64,000 nucleotides of DNA, taken from contig MPUH01000256.1 of the NCBI GenBank assembly GCA_001970955.1, forward strand, positions 1-64,000. Direction: 5' to 3'. Shown piece by piece: positions 39,455 to 47,745 of the stretch; within the stretch, counting starts at the first letter, position 1; every line of letters begins with the position of its first letter. The stretch comes from Stentor coeruleus (taxonomy: Eukaryota; Ciliophora; Heterotrichea; Heterotrichida; Stentoridae). Under the pieces are notes generated by a model. That model was given only the letters and a program-made list of their open reading frames with translations, was not told the DNA's origin and did not search any database. The position numbers and the translations under genes were made by a program.

Positions 39455-40936
39455 ATGCTATTATACTATCTAGATAACCAAAAAAACGCCAATGATAAAA
39501 TTTACCCCATAAAGAAACTCCCAGACTATTATCATACAAGATGCATGTTGATGATAAGTGATAACAAAGAAGGATTTATAAAAAATCCTATCGAGCCAGA
39601 CGAAATTAATTTTGCTCAACTTGACACCCTCAGGAAGAAAGAATTAATAATTTTCGAGCGAATGGGTAGAGAAAGCTTACACAAAAATCTTTGTATAGAA
39701 AAAACCTGGTATTCTATGTGGATTGCTTACCTTAATGGAGACAAGTATCCAGGCATAATAAAAACTTCGCAACTTATTAACAAACAAGGAAAATTGAAAG
39801 AAAATTTATATGAAGATATAGATTTTATCTCAATAAACCAAGAGCAATATAACTATCTTAAAGAAATCTACTTATCAGAAGGTGAAGTCGAACGACCGCC
39901 ATCATCTTATCATCGAAGAGCTCGTTCATCAAACATCAATTTTGCGAAAAATTATACAGTCTATACAGACGACTTGCATTTAGACTCCGATCACCAAGGT
40001 TATGAAATTGTAACATTAATGGATGAGAACATTTGCCCAGCTTCAGAAATAAAACTATCGGAAACAGAAACAATTCCAGCTCAATCAGCCAGAATCATGA
40101 AAAGTAAATTTGGTTTAGAAAATCCTGGTTTATATTGTTATCTTAATGCTACCCTTCAATGCTTATTATCTATACAGCCGATTGTTGATTATTTTTTGAC
40201 CTTGCAAAGCAAGCTAGATTCGAAAAAGCATCCATATACCCTTCATATAAAATCCCTTATATGCGCGATTTCAGAAAATGATAATAAGATACTTAGGCCT
40301 ACTGAGCTTTGGAAAGAGGTGTCTAAAAGCTTTACATCAACATCGCAACATGATTTTAATGAGTTTTTCAGATACCTACTTAGTAAACTAAATCATGAAT
40401 CACCAACAAAGCCGAGTATATATGAGAAACTATTCAAAGGGACTATTAAAAGCACTATAAAATGTGCATTTTGTAACCATAAAAGCATTAAAATTGAAGA
40501 GATTTGGGATGTATCTGTTGAATTTTCCCCTTCGCTAAAATCTAGTCTTAAAAATTTTACCAAAAATGAAGATATCGAATTTTACTGTGATGCATGCAGG
40601 AAAACTCGTAGAGCTTCAAAGCAATTACAGTTTATTAATACTCCTAAAGTTCTTGTTTTACAGTTAAAAAGGTTCAAATCCCAACCTAGAGCGTATAAAA
40701 TAAATGACTACTGCAAATTTCATAAGCACCTAAGCTTGCCAAACGATATTGGAAAAGATAAGTATCAGTTGATTTGTGTTGCTGAACATAAAGGATCGTT
40801 GAATTATGGACATTATAATGCTTATTGTAAAAGAGTGAATAAGTGGTATAAGTTTAACGATGCAAAGTTTGATAAAATACCTCTGACTAATGTGTTGAAC
40901 AAGAAGATTTACTGTGCAATGTTTATTAAAGATTAA
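39455..40936 (+). CDS. Ubiquitin-specific protease (USP family), 493 aa
   Basis: Cysteine deubiquitinase. The N-terminal part (about 60-115) resembles a DUSP domain (CIEKTWYSMWIAYLNGDKYPG). The catalytic domain starts at FGLENPGLYCYLNATLQC (about 219-236): Cys box; the usual Asn-Thr before the Cys is Leu-Tyr. Two zinc-binding pairs follow (CAFC, CDAC), then LQLKRF and the His box YGHYNAYCKRVNKWYKFND with catalytic His and Asp. All triad residues are present. The compact form suggests a single-domain USP such as the USP4/15-type core without inserts. The true start may be a later Met (e.g. MLMISD, residue 31). Confidence 0.86.
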   Translation: MLLYYLDNQKNANDKIYPIKKLPDYYHTRCMLMISDNKEGFIKNPIEPDEINFAQLDTLRKKELIIFERMGRESLHKNLCIEKTWYSMWIAYLNGDKYPGIIKTSQLINKQGKLKENLYEDIDFISINQEQYNYLKEIYLSEGEVERPPSSYHRRARSSNINFAKNYTVYTDDLHLDSDHQGYEIVTLMDENICPASEIKLSETETIPAQSARIMKSKFGLENPGLYCYLNATLQCLLSIQPIVDYFLTLQSKLDSKKHPYTLHIKSLICAISENDNKILRPTELWKEVSKSFTSTSQHDFNEFFRYLLSKLNHESPTKPSIYEKLFKGTIKSTIKCAFCNHKSIKIEEIWDVSVEFSPSLKSSLKNFTKNEDIEFYCDACRKTRRASKQLQFINTPKVLVLQLKRFKSQPRAYKINDYCKFHKHLSLPNDIGKDKYQLICVAEHKGSLNYGHYNAYCKRVNKWYKFNDAKFDKIPLTNVLNKKIYCAMFIKD

Positions 40937-41333
40937 AGATTGAATTTGATTAATTATAAGTTGTTTTATATTAGATTAAGTTGGGTAATTTATATTTTGA
41001 TTTATGAGATATGGAAGGTTTATTATAAGATAAATTATTACTACTATGCTTAATAAAGTGATAAATAGATATTTTTTATAATACAATGAAAAATTGAGTT
41101 TTAGAGAAATTTGATTTGAGTTTTATGTTTGAATATGCTAGTGAATTATTTATAAGACAAAGTTATAAGATTAATGATTTTTATAATATTAGTTTTTAAT
41201 GGCATTTTATGTTTAATGCTAAGCTTTTAAAAAAATTATTAGATAAAATGCTTTGTGTAGCTTAAATATTAAGTAATTATTCGTGTTAAATAGAATTTTT
41301 TTTAATTGTTTGTCCATTATTATTACTTGGAAT
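40937..41333. other. Intergenic, C-poor
   Basis: AT-rich spacer with very little C on the plus strand between the ubiquitin protease and the coiled-coil gene. Nothing recognisable. Confidence 0.55.
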
Positions 41334-43613
41334 ATGGCTAATCCATTGAGTATTGAAGTCAAGTTTCCTAAGCTATTTACAGAAACTTCACCAATAAGAG
41401 TTCAAAGTTCTAGTCCGACAAAAGTTAGTTTGACAGGGAAAAAGCCTTTAAATTTGAAATCCCCACAAGTAAATGCTTTGCAGAAACAGAAAAAGGTGCT
41501 TATGGAGTCTTTGGCTAGTAGATTTTTTTTGGATGAAAGTCCTCCTCCGCAGCCAGCAACTAATTTTAGTACTCCTAAGCCCAGTAAATTGAAGTCGGCG
41601 AAGGGGTTGTGGAAAAGAGAGTTTGAGAAAGTAAACCAGAACCTTATAAATAATGAATTAAACATCGCTAAAGCCAAAGGTTCAAATGACTCCTTATCTA
41701 TACTCCAACAGGAATTCATCATATATAAAGAGTACTTAGAAGGTCTCGCAGGATGCTACTCAGAAAAATATATCGATATATCTAAATCCATAATCAAAGC
41801 TACAGCCAATACAGCAAAAGTATTCTCCAAGCTTATAATAAAAATCAACACCCTCGAGGTTACAGAAGCACTAAGAAAAGCTGAAAAAAGTTCTCATCCT
41901 AAAGAAAAAAATTATTGTGAAAGATTCTGCCAAACTGAAGAAAGTAAACTAGATTGTCCTGAAGTAGATATCCAAAATCTTAAATGCTTAAGTGAGAAGC
42001 TCAAAAACATAAACATGCCAAGAGTTACAAGAAGACTAGCAGAACTTCAAAGAACATTAGTTCAAATGAATACCCCAGTACCTGAAACTCCAAAAACCCC
42101 AGACATAGACCATGCAAATTTTATTCAAATATTAAAAAATGCTCTGAAACCTCAGCCAGGGCCTGAAAAATCTTCAATAAATACACAGACTGACCCTTTG
42201 CCTCCAGCAATAACGACAATTGAGTTCAATTCAGATGAAAGTTTACAAGCTGAGCTTTATTATGTGAAAAAAATGTACGAAGAGCAGATGGCTTGTAAGC
42301 CTTCAGCAGAGAAAACTGAAGAGAAGCATGAGGTTATGATTATGGATAATGACAAGAAACTTAAAGATGTTGAACTTGAGCTTATGCAATTTAAGAATAA
42401 ATATAGGCTTCTAGAGATGGAGAATTTGAGGAATATAAGTAAGATGTCAATTAGACAGAAGAGAGGGTCAGTTGAAAAGAAGGCTGAAGATATTCTAGGG
42501 GGTAAGGAAGAATTGGAAGAGATGAAGAAAAAATTTAGTGAACAAAATTTAAAGATGAAAGGGTATATTAATGAACTTGAGGCTAAGCTAATGGAAATTG
42601 AAGAGGCATGGATGAAAAAAACAGGTAAAGCATTTGTATATGGCACAAACGTAGTGACAGCAAGTATAATAAATAGTCTAAGAAAAGATTCATCAAAACC
42701 TGAAGGGCAATCTTCAAACTTCAACATAGACTTTATGGAGCCAGGGAGAAAAAATCCAAAATTCAGGCAAAAAGGTGCTGAAAACCCTAACCCAAAACTA
42801 CAAAACACAGGAAACGATGCTCAAAATAGTAAACTAAATCCAAATCCTCAAAATGACACCCAAAATCCTTCTGGTATAGTTGAAATATTAGAAGTAGCAT
42901 CAAAAGCCCAATTAAGTATGATCGATATTGACCCAAAGATAACAGAATACTCAGAAGATAGCAACTCACCAATAGAAAGAGTATTAAAAGGCAAAGACCC
43001 AATTGCATTAAGAAAAGCATTCAATAGTCCTTTAAAACAAAAGCCTTTAAGTCCAGAGAAGACTTATGCCACAAAAGAAACTGAAGAAAGCATAATGCCA
43101 ACTTGTTCAGTAGAAATCTATGATACACAGCTAGATGAAATAGAAGAACGTCTTTATAAAGCTCTAAACGAAGACCAATGGAGCATATTTTTAGAATACA
43201 AAGCATTGTTTGCTGTGTTCCAAATGAAAAAAGCATGGAAAAATGTTCAGGGCAATAGTAAAGAATGCTCAATTCCCCTAGACAAAAGCATTAAATTCAA
43301 ACCTCAAAACCATAAAAATTCCAAAAGCTTAGAATACAAAAATATATCAAACTCAATTGATACTCTAAAAGTTACCTCAGAACTCCAATCATACATAAAC
43401 GACCCTCTTTTACTCCCATTTCTCTCAAAAGCTATAGGCAATGAAAGTATAGACAACTTCACAATCGGCATGAAGCTAGAACTTTTAAAAATTCTCAACG
43501 AGCATAAATACAAAAGATGTGCAGAGGAATGTGAACATCTAAAGCGCGCTATGACTCTTCGTGCAAAAGTTAAAGGCAAGCCTTACCCTGTAAAAAACGT
43601 AGTCATATTTTAA
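41334..43613 (+). CDS. Coiled-coil protein with Pro-rich segments, 759 aa
   Basis: Function unknown. The start was placed at MANPLSIEVKF, after 17 low-complexity hydrophobic codons. An N-terminal Pro/Ser/Lys-rich disordered part is followed by helical segments (about 90-190), a Pro-rich linker (PVPETPKTPD), a strong coiled coil (about 300-425), an Asn/Gln/Pro-rich low-complexity stretch (about 455-520) and a C-terminal helical domain ending GKPYPVKNVVIF. Such architecture suits a cortical or basal-body scaffold, which is inference. Base composition flips between G-rich and C-rich on the coding strand at about 41640, 42280 and 42650 within this one exon. Confidence 0.72.
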   Translation: MANPLSIEVKFPKLFTETSPIRVQSSSPTKVSLTGKKPLNLKSPQVNALQKQKKVLMESLASRFFLDESPPPQPATNFSTPKPSKLKSAKGLWKREFEKVNQNLINNELNIAKAKGSNDSLSILQQEFIIYKEYLEGLAGCYSEKYIDISKSIIKATANTAKVFSKLIIKINTLEVTEALRKAEKSSHPKEKNYCERFCQTEESKLDCPEVDIQNLKCLSEKLKNINMPRVTRRLAELQRTLVQMNTPVPETPKTPDIDHANFIQILKNALKPQPGPEKSSINTQTDPLPPAITTIEFNSDESLQAELYYVKKMYEEQMACKPSAEKTEEKHEVMIMDNDKKLKDVELELMQFKNKYRLLEMENLRNISKMSIRQKRGSVEKKAEDILGGKEELEEMKKKFSEQNLKMKGYINELEAKLMEIEEAWMKKTGKAFVYGTNVVTASIINSLRKDSSKPEGQSSNFNIDFMEPGRKNPKFRQKGAENPNPKLQNTGNDAQNSKLNPNPQNDTQNPSGIVEILEVASKAQLSMIDIDPKITEYSEDSNSPIERVLKGKDPIALRKAFNSPLKQKPLSPEKTYATKETEESIMPTCSVEIYDTQLDEIEERLYKALNEDQWSIFLEYKALFAVFQMKKAWKNVQGNSKECSIPLDKSIKFKPQNHKNSKSLEYKNISNSIDTLKVTSELQSYINDPLLLPFLSKAIGNESIDNFTIGMKLELLKILNEHKYKRCAEECEHLKRAMTLRAKVKGKPYPVKNVVIF

Positions 43614-44099
43614 TATAAGCATAATTTAATATATCATCTTAAAAACTACACAGCAAACCAAAATTCTATAAAATAATTAATAATGCACTCGAATAAATTA
43701 TATATGTAAATACCATGTATATGCATATACTATTTATATATTCATGCACTATTTATATGTGTATATACGATTTATATATATCGTAAATAATATTAATTTT
43801 CATTTATATATGTATAAAGTTTAAAGTGGGTGATAGTTAAGGTGGCATGGTTTAATCCTTGTCCGATCGAGGTTTGTTTGTCCTACCATCTCTTTCTTTA
43901 GGCAGATTCAGTATATTAAACCACTCTTTGTCGCTGGTTATGTGACTCTTATATGTATAATACTATTTTTATATATTGCAACTACTATTAATTTTCATTT
44001 TTGAATATTTTATGATATTGCTTTGGAGGCACATTACTATAAATTTGCAATTTTGTAATTGTGGTGTGAACCAAAAAACTAATCTAGAAAATACAAAAA
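43614..44099. other. Intergenic with simple AT repeats and the dispersed repeat
   Basis: 43690-43800 is made of loosely repeated TATATG/ATTTATATAT motifs. It is followed by copy 2 of the 139-bp repeat (43812-43950). The rest is the upstream region of the VPS9 gene. Confidence 0.65.
43812..43950 (+). repeat. 139-bp dispersed repeat, copy 2 (possible structured RNA)
   Basis: Same element as 21459-21597, here on the plus strand. The 9-bp pairing TGGTTTAAT/ATTAAACCA is perfect in this copy. A B-box-like GATCGAGGT lies 20 bases after the A-box-like TGGCATGG. No T-run terminator follows immediately, but CTCTTATATG ends the similarity. No target-site duplication was recognised. Confidence 0.7.
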
Positions 44100-45260
44100 A
44101 TGGGATCAGGAAATAGCCATAATAAGCTGGACTACAAAAAAAACTATTTACAAAGTGTGAAAGAGAAAAAGCGTGAGTATATAAATCAGAAAAAGGATCT
44201 CCAGATGATTTTCGAATTCAATAATTGGAAAGATTATATTATTAAAGAAATTGAAATCTTAAAAAGCAAACTTCCAGAATCACTTTGGGTATATGAACTA
44301 CAAAACTTTGCACAGAGTTGGAATAACTATAAGGATTATCCGTGGAGATGGAATTTGATATGGTTTGATTATTTAGATACTACAAAAAGTCAGATCATAA
44401 ATATTAGAAGGACTAGATCTAGTTTGCAGCTGCCAGTATTTTATGAAGATAAGCCTGAAATTTTTGATGCAGAGAATCTTTATGATTTATTGCATAATCA
44501 ATTTCTAAACTCAAACAATAATTTTATAGGAGGACTTATTGTGATTTTTAATACTTATTTTTATCAACAACATTTTGATGAACTTCAGAGTGTTGATGGA
44601 TGGGGAGAAGGTAGAGATGTGGTCAAAGAGTTAGTTGAAGAAATAAAGAGCTTCGTGTTTCTATCAATCCAAGCTTTGAGCAATTACTATGGAGGCATCA
44701 TAATAGAAAAGATAAACGAAACTCCAGGGAAAGTCTATGATTTCATGGTTGAAGAAACTTTCCTTGAGTACATTCACGAAATATTAATGCGAGGTTTTCT
44801 ACTTGCAAACTACAAATCCGAAAGCATCTACCAAGAAAAGCTGCAAAAATACCAAAAAATTACATGTGCCGACCTCCAAATAAAAAAAGCTTTCCAACTA
44901 GATCTAAACAGTAGCACCCCAGCCTACGACAAAGCTATAGAAAAACTTCAAAAAATTGAAAGCGTGTTTTCCCCATTTAAAAAACTTAACATAATTATCC
45001 AGACATCAAGGATGATATGTGAATGTATTGACGACTACTGGACTGATAAAATCATATCCGAAGAGCATCTCATGGTTGATGCTGACCAAATCCTATCAAT
45101 TTTTACATACATTGTCCTAAAAGCTCATATAAACAACCTAGCTGGGCATATAAAAATAATTCAAGAATTTGCCAGATTTATTACCAACAACAGCTCTATG
45201 GGATATTATGTGACAACAATTGAAGCATGTTTAGAACAAATTAAAAATATGGAATTATAA
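44100..45260 (+). CDS. VPS9-domain Rab5-type guanine nucleotide exchange factor, 386 aa
   Basis: The C-terminal 110 residues show the VPS9 fold: PFKKLNIIIQTSRMICECI, then DADQILSIFTYIVLKAHI (catalytic Asp region, 'AD.LLP...YV.IKA'), a helix, and GYYVTTIEACLEQI (the 'YYLT.LEAA' Tyr/Thr box). VPS9 domains load GTP onto Rab5/Rab21-like proteins on endosomes. The N-terminus MGSGNS is a good N-myristoylation signal, so membrane anchoring is probable. The middle is helical without a known domain. Its stop lies only 27 bp from that of the convergent TBC1D23-like gene, a Rab regulator of opposite type. Confidence 0.8.
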   Translation: MGSGNSHNKLDYKKNYLQSVKEKKREYINQKKDLQMIFEFNNWKDYIIKEIEILKSKLPESLWVYELQNFAQSWNNYKDYPWRWNLIWFDYLDTTKSQIINIRRTRSSLQLPVFYEDKPEIFDAENLYDLLHNQFLNSNNNFIGGLIVIFNTYFYQQHFDELQSVDGWGEGRDVVKELVEEIKSFVFLSIQALSNYYGGIIIEKINETPGKVYDFMVEETFLEYIHEILMRGFLLANYKSESIYQEKLQKYQKITCADLQIKKAFQLDLNSSTPAYDKAIEKLQKIESVFSPFKKLNIIIQTSRMICECIDDYWTDKIISEEHLMVDADQILSIFTYIVLKAHINNLAGHIKIIQEFARFITNNSSMGYYVTTIEACLEQIKNMEL

Positions 45261-45287
45261 CCAATTTTATTATAGACTTTAATATAT

Positions 45288-46634
45288 TTATATCCAGTTT
45301 TTATATTGTGAGTAATCTTGGTCTTGGTGACTGGGAAGTCGCTGTCTGGCCATGGATTTTCTTCCAGGCCAAAAGAAGTCCCCTAATTTTTTAAAAGATT
45401 TTTTGTTTTTCAAGCAGATTTTGCACGTGTCTGTGATGTGATTTTTAATTTTGAGATTTTTTCCCCTTGCGTATTCGTGGGCTAGTTCAAAACCCCCTTT
45501 AGCAATGCTTAAAAACGGGAAATTTCTGTTGTAAAAACTGCTAAAAAGCCGAAACCCTGCTGAGTCCTCATCGATTTCTTTGTCGCCCATAATGACAAAG
45601 TGACTAAACCCTTTAAGACCTTCAAATCTGAATATGAAATCCTGGATTTTTCCTGGATCATCTAAGGATTCTATAGGAAAAGTTGCTGAGTTAGGGAAAT
45701 ACCCACTTTTAAGATCAGAGTTGGGACGGCAATCTATAAGAAGTAGAGATAGCTTGGGGAAGTCGAAGGACTCTGGATATAGGTTTTTAAAAAACTCTTC
45801 AGGAAGGATTTTGAATGTGAAGAAGGAGGATAGAGTATCAATTTTATCGATGAGGCTGTCTGGAGAATAGATATTGAAAGCTTCAAGGCACATAGTAATT
45901 GAAAATGGAAGCAAAGTTGTATACACTTTAGCTCTTTCCACCATCAAATCTATAACTTCTTCAGTATCAATACAAATCATGCTCAAAAAAACGAGCGCCT
46001 GGGAAGAATCCTGCTCAAACACCTCTTGTTTCTTAATATCCATCAGTGCCAAACATAGCAAAACAAAAAACTCCCTACTTCCATTACTCAACAAAGCTTG
46101 CCAAAGCTTAAAAACCAATTTGATGCTCCTAATCTTATTCGCTAAAGCCGTAATAATCCACGCATTCAAAAAATACTCCGGACATATCCTATAATTCCTC
46201 AAAAACTGATCTACTTCTGGTAGCAAATACTGACACAGCATCTTGAAAACATGGAAAATCCCAGAAATCGTATATAAAGCCTAATTATACAGCACCTGGT
46301 CTGAGAAAATATTCGGCAAAATCCTATTGACAAAATTTTCAAAGCAAGCCAAGGTGATATTAAGAGGCATACCTTGCTTATACAAGTCCATAAAAGGTGC
46401 TAAAACTTCATTGAGTCCTTGTTTGTACTGAATTTTCATTTGCTGACAGTAAAACTTGATGATATTTTTCATAGCTCCTTGGACTTGTTCATCTATTTCC
46501 CCAACTCTTGTTCGAAGCACATCTAAATTTATAATAAGATCCTCATCACTGGCTGATGAAAATTTGAAACTCCCTGTAAAAGCTTCTAAAGGTTGAAGGA
46601 GTAGATATATTTGATTAGTTTTCCAAGTGTCCAT
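45288..46634 (-). CDS. TBC and rhodanese-domain protein, TBC1D23-like, 443 aa, one 15-nt intron
   Basis: N-terminal TBC domain followed by a rhodanese-like domain, the TBC1D23 arrangement; that protein tethers endosome-derived vesicles at the trans-Golgi. Seen: IxxDxxR (I35..R41), YKQGLNEVLAPF (Gln at 72), ENFVNRILPNIF, then after removal of GTGCTGTATAATTAG (46281-46295) ALYTISGIFHVFKMLCQYLLPEVDQFL. Rhodanese text is LLLIDCRPNSDLKSGYFPNS and HFVIMGDK, the latter lacking the active-site Cys loop. Both TBC finger residues seem kept. The start codon is 7 bp from that of the next gene on the other strand. Confidence 0.85.
46281..46295 (-). other. 15-nt intron in the TBC1D23-like gene
   Basis: GTGCTGTATAATTAG on the coding strand; unusual GTG donor. 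Removal joins ..IFSDQ to ALYTISGIF and gives a total of 1332 nt. Confidence 0.9.
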
Positions 46635-46641
46635 TTATAAA
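46635..46641. promoter_or_regulatory. Seven-base spacer between two opposed start codons
   Basis: The sequence CAT-TTATAAA-ATG places the initiator codons of the TBC1D23-like gene (leftward) and the coiled-coil gene (rightward) 7 bp apart. Promoters and 5' leaders of each gene must therefore lie inside the coding region of the other, or the rightward gene starts further down. Confidence 0.7.
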
Positions 46642-47106
46642 ATGGGCTGTGGGAAGAGCAGGGAATTCGCTATGCAAGAACTTAATGATGTTTTTGAGAT
46701 ATTAAAAGTAGAAAATGAGCAACTGCAGACAGAAAAGGAAACACTTATGAGAGAACAGATTGATAAGCCATCTGATGAAAAGGAGATTATTAGAAGTATT
46801 AGTAATATGACATCAGAATTGGAGATGAATTATAAAGATGCTCAAACCTTACTTGTGGACTTTGTCGAGTCTATTAACTATCAGAAAAAAAGCAGCCCAG
46901 AAACTAGGATTGGGCAGATAATACAAGTTAGGCTGAAACTGGAGGATACGTATAGGAGGATTGAAAATTGCTATTCTCAGAAGCAGACATACTCAAAGTT
47001 AAATAGTGAAGTGAAAATTGCGGTTGAACAGACAGAAAATGAATTAAAAGCTAAAAGGGCTGAAATTCAAAAATACAGAGACTTATTCTCACAGCTTAAT
47101 TTATAA
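46642..47106 (+). CDS. Myristoylated coiled-coil protein, 154 aa
   Basis: Starts MGCGKSREF: Gly2 and Cys3 with Ser6 form a typical dual myristoyl/palmitoyl membrane anchor. An earlier in-frame Met at 46627 would bury that signal and overlap the neighbouring start codon, so the later one is preferred. The rest is Glu/Lys-rich coiled coil (LNDVFEILKVENEQLQTEK, and a second segment from about 80). No family recognised. Head-to-head with the TBC1D23-like gene. Confidence 0.7.
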   Translation: MGCGKSREFAMQELNDVFEILKVENEQLQTEKETLMREQIDKPSDEKEIIRSISNMTSELEMNYKDAQTLLVDFVESINYQKKSSPETRIGQIIQVRLKLEDTYRRIENCYSQKQTYSKLNSEVKIAVEQTENELKAKRAEIQKYRDLFSQLNL

Positions 47107-47745
47107 AGTTAAAGATATTGGAGAGGTTGTCATTAGTCTAAAGCTTAAAAAGGTCCCATATTTGCCGATTTTAGTTTTTATATATTTGTTCTCAAGGTTA
47201 TACTTCTTAATATATGCCTTTAAGTCCTTTGTTATAACTTCAAATTTTCTTCAGATATAATTAAAACAGTAAAATATCCAAGTTATTATAAGGCCAAAGT
47301 CTATAATGGCTAGCCAATAAGTTTGAAAAATTAAAATAATACCAAGAGTTATTATGACTATTAAGAATAAAGCGATAAGTCCTAAATGAAAAATAAACAG
47401 ATATTTTTATCTGAGTGATAATTACTTTGCGAAGGTGTTTAGACATTAATTTGAAATTTTCTGGCAATATTCGGAGAGTTCTTTTTGGGCTATAGTCTCG
47501 CACACAGTGATATTGTTCTCCGTTCAACTATGTACTCGCCTTGAGGGTATTTGGATATCCAGCACACAGAACTGCACTTTGTTGGAAGTGCTAGTGTGAG
47601 ATTGCATTTAGGTTTTGGAGTGCTGGAATTTAAGTGAGGAAGATCATGCGTAGGGATTTTTTATAGGATTATTGATAATAAGATTATGAAGATTTTACAT
47701 AAGTTTATGAAGATTTTGCATAAGTTTATGAATATTTCTATAAGA
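47107..47745. other. Intergenic with a possible DHHC relic and short tandem repeat
   Basis: Contains the suspected palmitoyltransferase remnant (47260-47580, minus strand) and, next to the IP3 receptor stop codon, about three copies of a 21-nt unit starting ATGAAGATTTTACATAAG at 47686, 47707 and 47728 (the last degraded). Confidence 0.45.
47260..47580 (-). pseudogene. Possible decayed DHHC palmitoyltransferase
   Basis: Minus-strand text in shifting frames reads RRTISLCETI, EYCQKISN, a stop, CLNTFAK (compare C..CV..FDHHC), RTYRFIL (compare RNYRFF) and then a hydrophobic helix LIALFLIVIITLGIILIFQ. The order agrees with the DHHC cysteine-rich domain and the helix after it, but the catalytic Asp-His-His-Cys itself is gone and several stops and frame shifts intervene. 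The identification is tentative; a plain open frame of 88 codons here is not a gene. Confidence 0.28.

Noticed and set aside
43812-43950. tRNA, 5S rRNA, spliceosomal or SRP RNA
   Set aside because: Conserved signatures of these RNAs are absent; only a B-box-like and A-box-like segment and one stem are seen.
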